From DAOTTI01 sp034437795 (GTDB taxonomy: Bacteria; Chloroflexota; UBA11872; UBA12225), in contig DAOTTI010000281.1 of NCBI GenBank assembly GCA_034437795.1, positions 1 through 31,500 of the forward strand: a DNA stretch of 31,500 nt, read 5' to 3'. This document shows, piece after piece, positions 28,600 to 31,500 of this stretch. How positions within the stretch are numbered: position 1 is the stretch's first letter; each line of letters starts with the position of its first letter. A program made the position numbers and the translations under genes. Under the pieces are notes generated by a model. It saw only the letters and a program-made list of their open reading frames with translations, searched no databases and had not been told where the DNA came from.

Positions 28600-29147
28600 C
28601 TCGCTCCAATTCTCGCACCACCGGCCGCGAAATGCAACCGGCAAAGCCCGACTGGCAGGTTAGAGGAGGGGCTGCTGGACGGTGAGATCAGCGCCGTAGA
28701 GTGGGCCGCGGCGCCGGCTGGACGGCTCACACCTGGAACAGGCAGGACGGGCCTATCTGCTCGCCCGGGTGCGTCGCGAGCGGAGCCTTCACCCTCTCCC
28801 AAGGGAGAGGAGGCTCCTCGCCAGCCGGGAATAAGCGATCATGCCCTGCGGCGCGCCAGCGGCGAATGGAAAGGCGGGCCATCTTCACTGGAACCCACGC
28901 TATGCCCCTGCAAGGAAGTCCTTCGTCGATGCAGATTCCAGCGCGACTACGAGGGACTTTGGCTCCAGAGCATAGACGTGGTCCTGGTTCGTATGCGTGG
29001 GGCACAGGGCAGCAGCGCCGCGCGGCGTCTCCCTCTGGCTTGCGCTATGGGCTTCGACGGGGCGCAGGGCACGGCGCACGGGGCGGTGGCGCCGGGAACG
29101 GGGAGCGCGCGGGCGCAGCGGGGAGAGCTGCTCAGGCGGCGCCGGCC
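28600..29147. other. Gene-free gap with an interspersed repeat
   Basis: The 548-bp gap holds a perfect stem CCTCTCCC-aa-GGGAGAGG (28791-28808). This is followed by CTCCTCGCCAGCCGGGAATAA (28812-28832) and ATCATGCCCTGCGG, which parallels the repeat at 20983-21041. The rest shows no convincing gene. Open frames on both strands have biased, low-complexity composition and no family resemblance. Confidence 0.5.
28791..28860 (+). repeat. Interspersed GGAATAA-type repeat
   Basis: A CTC hairpin is followed by a CTCCTCGCC...GGGAATAA block and TCATGCCCTGCGGCGCGCC. About three quarters of positions match 20990-21050. It is one member of the dispersed family. Confidence 0.6.
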
Positions 29148-29516
29148 TCACTTGTCGGAGACGCCGAGCGCCGCCGCCCAGCGTGCGGGGTCGAAGCCGA
29201 TGAGGACCTGGTCGCCCAATTGGAGGATGGGGCGGCGCAGGAGGCGTGGCTCGAGCTCCATATGGCGCAGGAGCGCCGCGTCGCTATAGGTGCCGCGGTG
29301 GAGCCCGCGCTCCTTATAGGCCGGGCTACGGGTGGACAAGACGTCGGTGATCGGGCGCGAGCCGAGCAGGTCCTCCACCTCGGCCGCGCTGAGCGGATTG
29401 CGGAAGATCTCGCGCTCTTTGTACCGGATCCCGTGCTGGGAGAGCCACGCTCTCGCCTTGTCGCATGTGCTACAGCCCCGCTTGTAATACAGGATTGGCT
29501 GTTCCGCTTGCTGCAA
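29148..29516 (-). CDS. ArsC/Spx-family thioredoxin-fold protein
   Basis: The 122-residue protein carries a CXXC motif at residues 15-18 ('YYKRGCSTCDKARAWL'). Then come 'YKEREIFRNPLSAAEVEDLL', 'STRSPAYKERGL' and 'LLRRPILQLGDQVLIGFDPARW', the family pattern of arsenate-reductase-like/Spx/YffB proteins. True ArsC enzymes reduce arsenate with glutathione or glutaredoxin, whereas Spx types regulate RNA polymerase. The sequence does not decide which. The start is TTG at 29516 with GAGGT seven bases upstream. No arsenic genes are near; the neighbour osmC points to a redox-stress role. Confidence 0.85.
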   Translation of the reverse strand: MQQAEQPILYYKRGCSTCDKARAWLSQHGIRYKEREIFRNPLSAAEVEDLLGSRPITDVLSTRSPAYKERGLHRGTYSDAALLRHMELEPRLLRRPILQLGDQVLIGFDPARWAAALGVSDK

Positions 29517-29606
29517 CGTGCCTACCTCACCAGGTCATGCGTCGCGGGAACCCGCGCCTCACCGGACGCGCCCGGACGCGCGGGGCGCGGGCGCGTCCGG
29601 CTGCCG

Positions 29607-30050
29607 TCAGTTCGCCAGCGTGGCCTCGACGCTGAGCTGGACGTTGCCCTTGAGCGCCTGGGAGATGGGACAACCATCCTTGGCGGCCTCGGCTGCCTTC
29701 CGGAAGCCTTCGGCGTCCAGCCCGGGGACACGGCCTCGGACGGTCAGGGCGCTCGAGGTGACGCGCCAGCCGGCCTCCACGCGGTCGAAGGTCACCTCCG
29801 CGGCCACCTCCAAGCGCTCCGGCGGCGTGCCGCCGCGGGCCAGGCCGGCGGAGAGCGCCATGGCGAAACAGCTGGCGTGGGCGGCGGCCAGGAGCTCCTC
29901 AGGGCTGGTCTTGCCTCCCGGCTGCTCGGTGCGGGCCGCCCAGCTCACGGGGAGATCGGTGAACTGCCGGCTACTAATGGCGGTAACGGTGCCGGAACCG
30001 GACATCAGGTCCCCCTGCCACGTCACCTCAGCGCGACGAACGGCTGCCAT
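29607..30050 (-). CDS. osmC: OsmC-family peroxiredoxin
   Basis: This 147-residue OsmC/Ohr-family protein reduces organic hydroperoxides with two cysteines. These are C61 in 'AAAHASCFAMALSAGL' and C127 in 'KDGCPISQALKG', the expected places. 'GKTSPEELLAAAHASCF' and 'LTVRGRVPGLDAEGF' fit the OsmC branch. The ATG at 30050 has AAGGAGT six bases upstream; longer readings of this frame run into repeats and are not real. It lies 90 bp upstream of the ArsC/Spx-like gene on the same strand, and the two may be cotranscribed. Confidence 0.93.
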   Translation of the reverse strand: MAAVRRAEVTWQGDLMSGSGTVTAISSRQFTDLPVSWAARTEQPGGKTSPEELLAAAHASCFAMALSAGLARGGTPPERLEVAAEVTFDRVEAGWRVTSSALTVRGRVPGLDAEGFRKAAEAAKDGCPISQALKGNVQLSVEATLAN

Positions 30051-30157
30051 AGTGTGACTCCTTGCGCGAGGGATTTGCTGAGCCCATCGTACCAATCCCG
30101 GCCGGCCGTAGTACAGGGCGCGGCGGGCCAGGGCGCCAGCAGTGCTCTCAGTTGGGG

Positions 30158-30199
30158 AAGTAGCGAGTAGCGAGTAGCGAGTGGCGAGTAGGGAGGATT
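30158..30199 (+). repeat. Heptanucleotide minisatellite (GAGTAGC type)
   Basis: Six 7-bp units in phase: AAGTAGC, GAGTAGC, GAGTAGC, GAGTGGC, GAGTAGG, GAGGATT. It is the same family as 5265-5299, 25 kb away. Confidence 0.75.
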
Positions 30200-30214
30200 G
30201 AGCCCCCAACCTCG

Positions 30215-30235
30215 CCCTCTCCCAGAGGGAGAGGG
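30215..30235. repeat. CTC hairpin
   Basis: CCCTCTCCC-aga-GGGAGAGGG is a perfect 9-bp stem with a 3-base loop. It belongs to the dispersed hairpin family seen at 116, 1681, 5532, 6191 and 28791. No T-tract follows. Confidence 0.65.
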
Positions 30236-30540
30236 GACTGAAGCGCGCAGGGAGAGGGGACGGAAGCCCATTGTGGGAGGGAACACGAGGGCGCCGCGTC
30301 CGCGAGAACGAAACAGGCGCTGGGGAATTCGTGTGGCCAGTCCTTCGATGCTCGGGTGCGCGCGCCAGGTCCGGCTGGCGCCACGCCATGGCCCTCGTCC
30401 CCTCCTCCGACGCGGAGCGGGGGCGGCGGGGCCAAGCCGCACGGTCGGGCAGCGTGGGGCAGGGGTGCGGCGCGGCTCCAACCGAAGGGGCTGAGGGCTG
30501 CCGTCCCTCGCGGTGCGGCCCTGGCCCAAGGGAGTACCGT

Positions 30541-30575
30541 CCGTCCCAGTGTCCCCGTGTCTCCGTGTCCCCGCG
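30541..30575 (+). repeat. Octanucleotide-period array
   Basis: Four units of 8 bp run in phase (AGTGTCCC, CGTGTCTC, CGTGTCCC, CGCGTCGG). The reverse complement of the ykoF spacer has related CCCCGTATCTCCG sequence. Confidence 0.5.
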
Positions 30576-30642
30576 TCGGTGCGGGGGGCCGAAGGGGGCA
30601 AGGCCGCCGCGGCGCCAGCCGGTCCGCACGGCCGCTGGCGCC

Positions 30643-31500
30643 CTATCCCACAGCAGCCGCCTCGATGGCGCGCTTGACGTCGCGCAGGAAGGCGCCTGCG
30701 GGGACGCCGTCCACGATGCGGTGGTCGAAGGTCAGGGAGAGCGTGACCAGCTGGCGCACCGCCAACTGCCCTTCGTGCACCGCCGGCCTGGGGGCAATCC
30801 GTCCCACCCCCAGGATGGCGCACTGGGGCGGGTTGAGGATCGGGGTGAAGGCGTCGACCTCCAGCTGACCCAGGTTGGTGATAGTGAACGTCCCGCCGTG
30901 GAGATCATCCAGGGTCAGCTTGCCGGCCCGCGCGCGCTCGACGAGATCGCCCAGCTCCTCAGAGATGACCTGTAGGGGCTTCTGGTCGGCGTGGCGCAGG
31001 ACGGGGACGACCAGGCCGCGTTCCAGCGCGACCGCGACCCCGATGTTGACGTCTTCCCAGCAGACGATCTCCTGCTGCTCTCCCTCGCCGGCCAGGCTGC
31101 TGTTGAGCAGCGGATGGTCTTTGAGCACGCGGGCGACGATGGCCACGAGCAGGTCCGTATAGGTGGGCGGACGATGGCCGTAGACGCGCGCGGCGGGCAC
31201 CAGATGGCCGCGTAGCTCGACAAGGGCCGTGGCGTCGGCCTCGGTGGTGATGGTGAGCTGAGCGCTCTGCTGGAGGCTCTGGTGCATGCGCTGGGCGATG
31301 ACGCGGCGCATGCCGTCCAGCTTGATCGTCTCACGGCGGCGCAGCTCAGTGGGGACGACGGCCGGCGCGGGGCGCATTGCGCCCGCACGGGCGGCGATGA
31401 CGTCTCGTTCGATCACGCGCCCTTCGGGGCCGGTGCCGCGGATGGCGCGGAGGTCCAGCCCGTACTCGCGCGCCAGGCGCCTGGCGATGGGTGACGCGCG
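30643..31500 (-). CDS. 2-Oxo-acid dehydrogenase E2 (acyltransferase), 5' end off window
   Basis: The 285 visible codons run off the right edge; the N-terminal lipoyl domain would lie beyond. The first visible residues, 'RASPIARRLAREYGLDLRAI', with 'GTGPEGRVIERDV', are the peripheral subunit-binding domain that holds E1 or E3. After a short linker comes the catalytic domain: 'MRRVIAQRMHQSLQQSAQLTI', 'EDVNIGVAVALERGLVVPVLRHAD', 'GGTFTITNLGQLEVDAFTPILNPPQCAILGVG' and the active site 'LTFDHRIVDGVPAGAFL' with the catalytic His and Asp. Whether the complex is pyruvate, branched-chain or 2-oxoglutarate specific cannot be told from the visible part. Its E1 and E3 genes are probably off the right edge. 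Confidence 0.93.
   Translation of the reverse strand, partial: RASPIARRLAREYGLDLRAIRGTGPEGRVIERDVIAARAGAMRPAPAVVPTELRRRETIKLDGMRRVIAQRMHQSLQQSAQLTITTEADATALVELRGHLVPAARVYGHRPPTYTDLLVAIVARVLKDHPLLNSSLAGEGEQQEIVCWEDVNIGVAVALERGLVVPVLRHADQKPLQVISEELGDLVERARAGKLTLDDLHGGTFTITNLGQLEVDAFTPILNPPQCAILGVGRIAPRPAVHEGQLAVRQLVTLSLTFDHRIVDGVPAGAFLRDVKRAIEAAAVG

Larger units (their letters stand above)
30051..30642. other. Gene-free gap packed with repeats
   Basis: The 592-bp gap contains a heptad array (30158-30199), a perfect CTC hairpin (30215-30235), a 26-base exact inverted copy of 1725-1750 (30413-30438) and an 8-bp-period array (30541-30575). Long plus-strand frames across it are low-complexity and cross the repeats, so I see no gene. 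Confidence 0.55.

Noticed and set aside
29148..29516. An arsenic resistance operon
   Set aside because: There is an ArsC-like protein here and an ArsR-type regulator 27 kb away, but no arsenite pump or linked regulator. A redox-stress role beside osmC is as likely.
28701..30170. 489-codon plus-strand frame across the gap and osmC
   Set aside because: It runs antisense to the ArsC-like gene and osmC, both with conserved motifs and ribosome sites, and crosses repeats.
30198..30975. Plus-strand frames over the gap before the E2 gene
   Set aside because: They cross the hairpin and octamer repeats and then run antisense to the E2 catalytic domain.

Overview
The window is a gene-dense, very GC-rich piece of bacterial chromosome. 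It has strong Shine-Dalgarno sites, many GTG and TTG starts, and gaps full of short hairpin repeats and 7-bp minisatellites. Gene content suggests a Chloroflexota-type (Thermomicrobia/Sphaerobacter-like) or related high-GC lineage. That is inference; there is no rRNA or marker gene here to prove it. I saw no tRNA, rRNA, CRISPR array, transposase or phage gene.

Layout. (1) 1-6.4 kb, accessory housekeeping: a DUF190 + four-CBS protein, an ArsR-type regulator, an orphan TatA, a small membrane protein, an unknown protein, a MIP-family channel and a stress-protein-like gene, separated by repeat-rich gaps. (2) 6.4-8.2 kb: ilvD, dihydroxy-acid dehydratase, divergent from the next block. (3) 8.4-20.9 kb, the centrepiece: a plus-strand thiamine (vitamin B1) salvage island. 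A first TPP riboswitch with a terminator precedes cytX-thiD-thiM-thiE-thiW-ecfAA'-ecfT. A second TPP riboswitch, whose P1 helix covers the start site, precedes a ykoF-ykoE-ykoD-ykoC type ECF transporter. (4) 21.1-23.5 kb: a minus-strand operon pdxS-pdxT-thiN (vitamin B6 synthesis plus thiamine pyrophosphokinase), divergent from a MocR/PdxR-like regulator. (5) 25.3-27.9 kb: inositol-phosphate synthase divergent from a LacI-family regulator, with two matching dyad operators by the ino1 promoter. (6) 27.9-31.5 kb: a CGNR zinc-finger protein, an ArsC/Spx-like protein, OsmC, and the 3' part of a 2-oxo-acid dehydrogenase E2 gene running off the right edge.

How it works together. CytX would bring in hydroxymethylpyrimidine (HMP) and ThiW/EcfAA'T the thiazole. 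ThiD and ThiM phosphorylate these and ThiE joins them to thiamine phosphate. YkoFEDC would import thiamine or HMP, and ThiN makes TPP, which closes both riboswitches. No de novo genes (thiC, thiG, thiS, thiH) lie in the window, so the locus itself is dedicated to salvage.

Most unusual points: YkoF is split into two single-domain genes; YkoE carries an extra four-helix membrane domain; ykoE and ykoD share one reading frame across a single TAG, with a possible ATT start; the MocR regulator has serine where the PLP-binding lysine should be; ThiM carries a ribokinase-like GAGD in place of GTGC; and the LacI/ino1 pair has a clear two-site operator.
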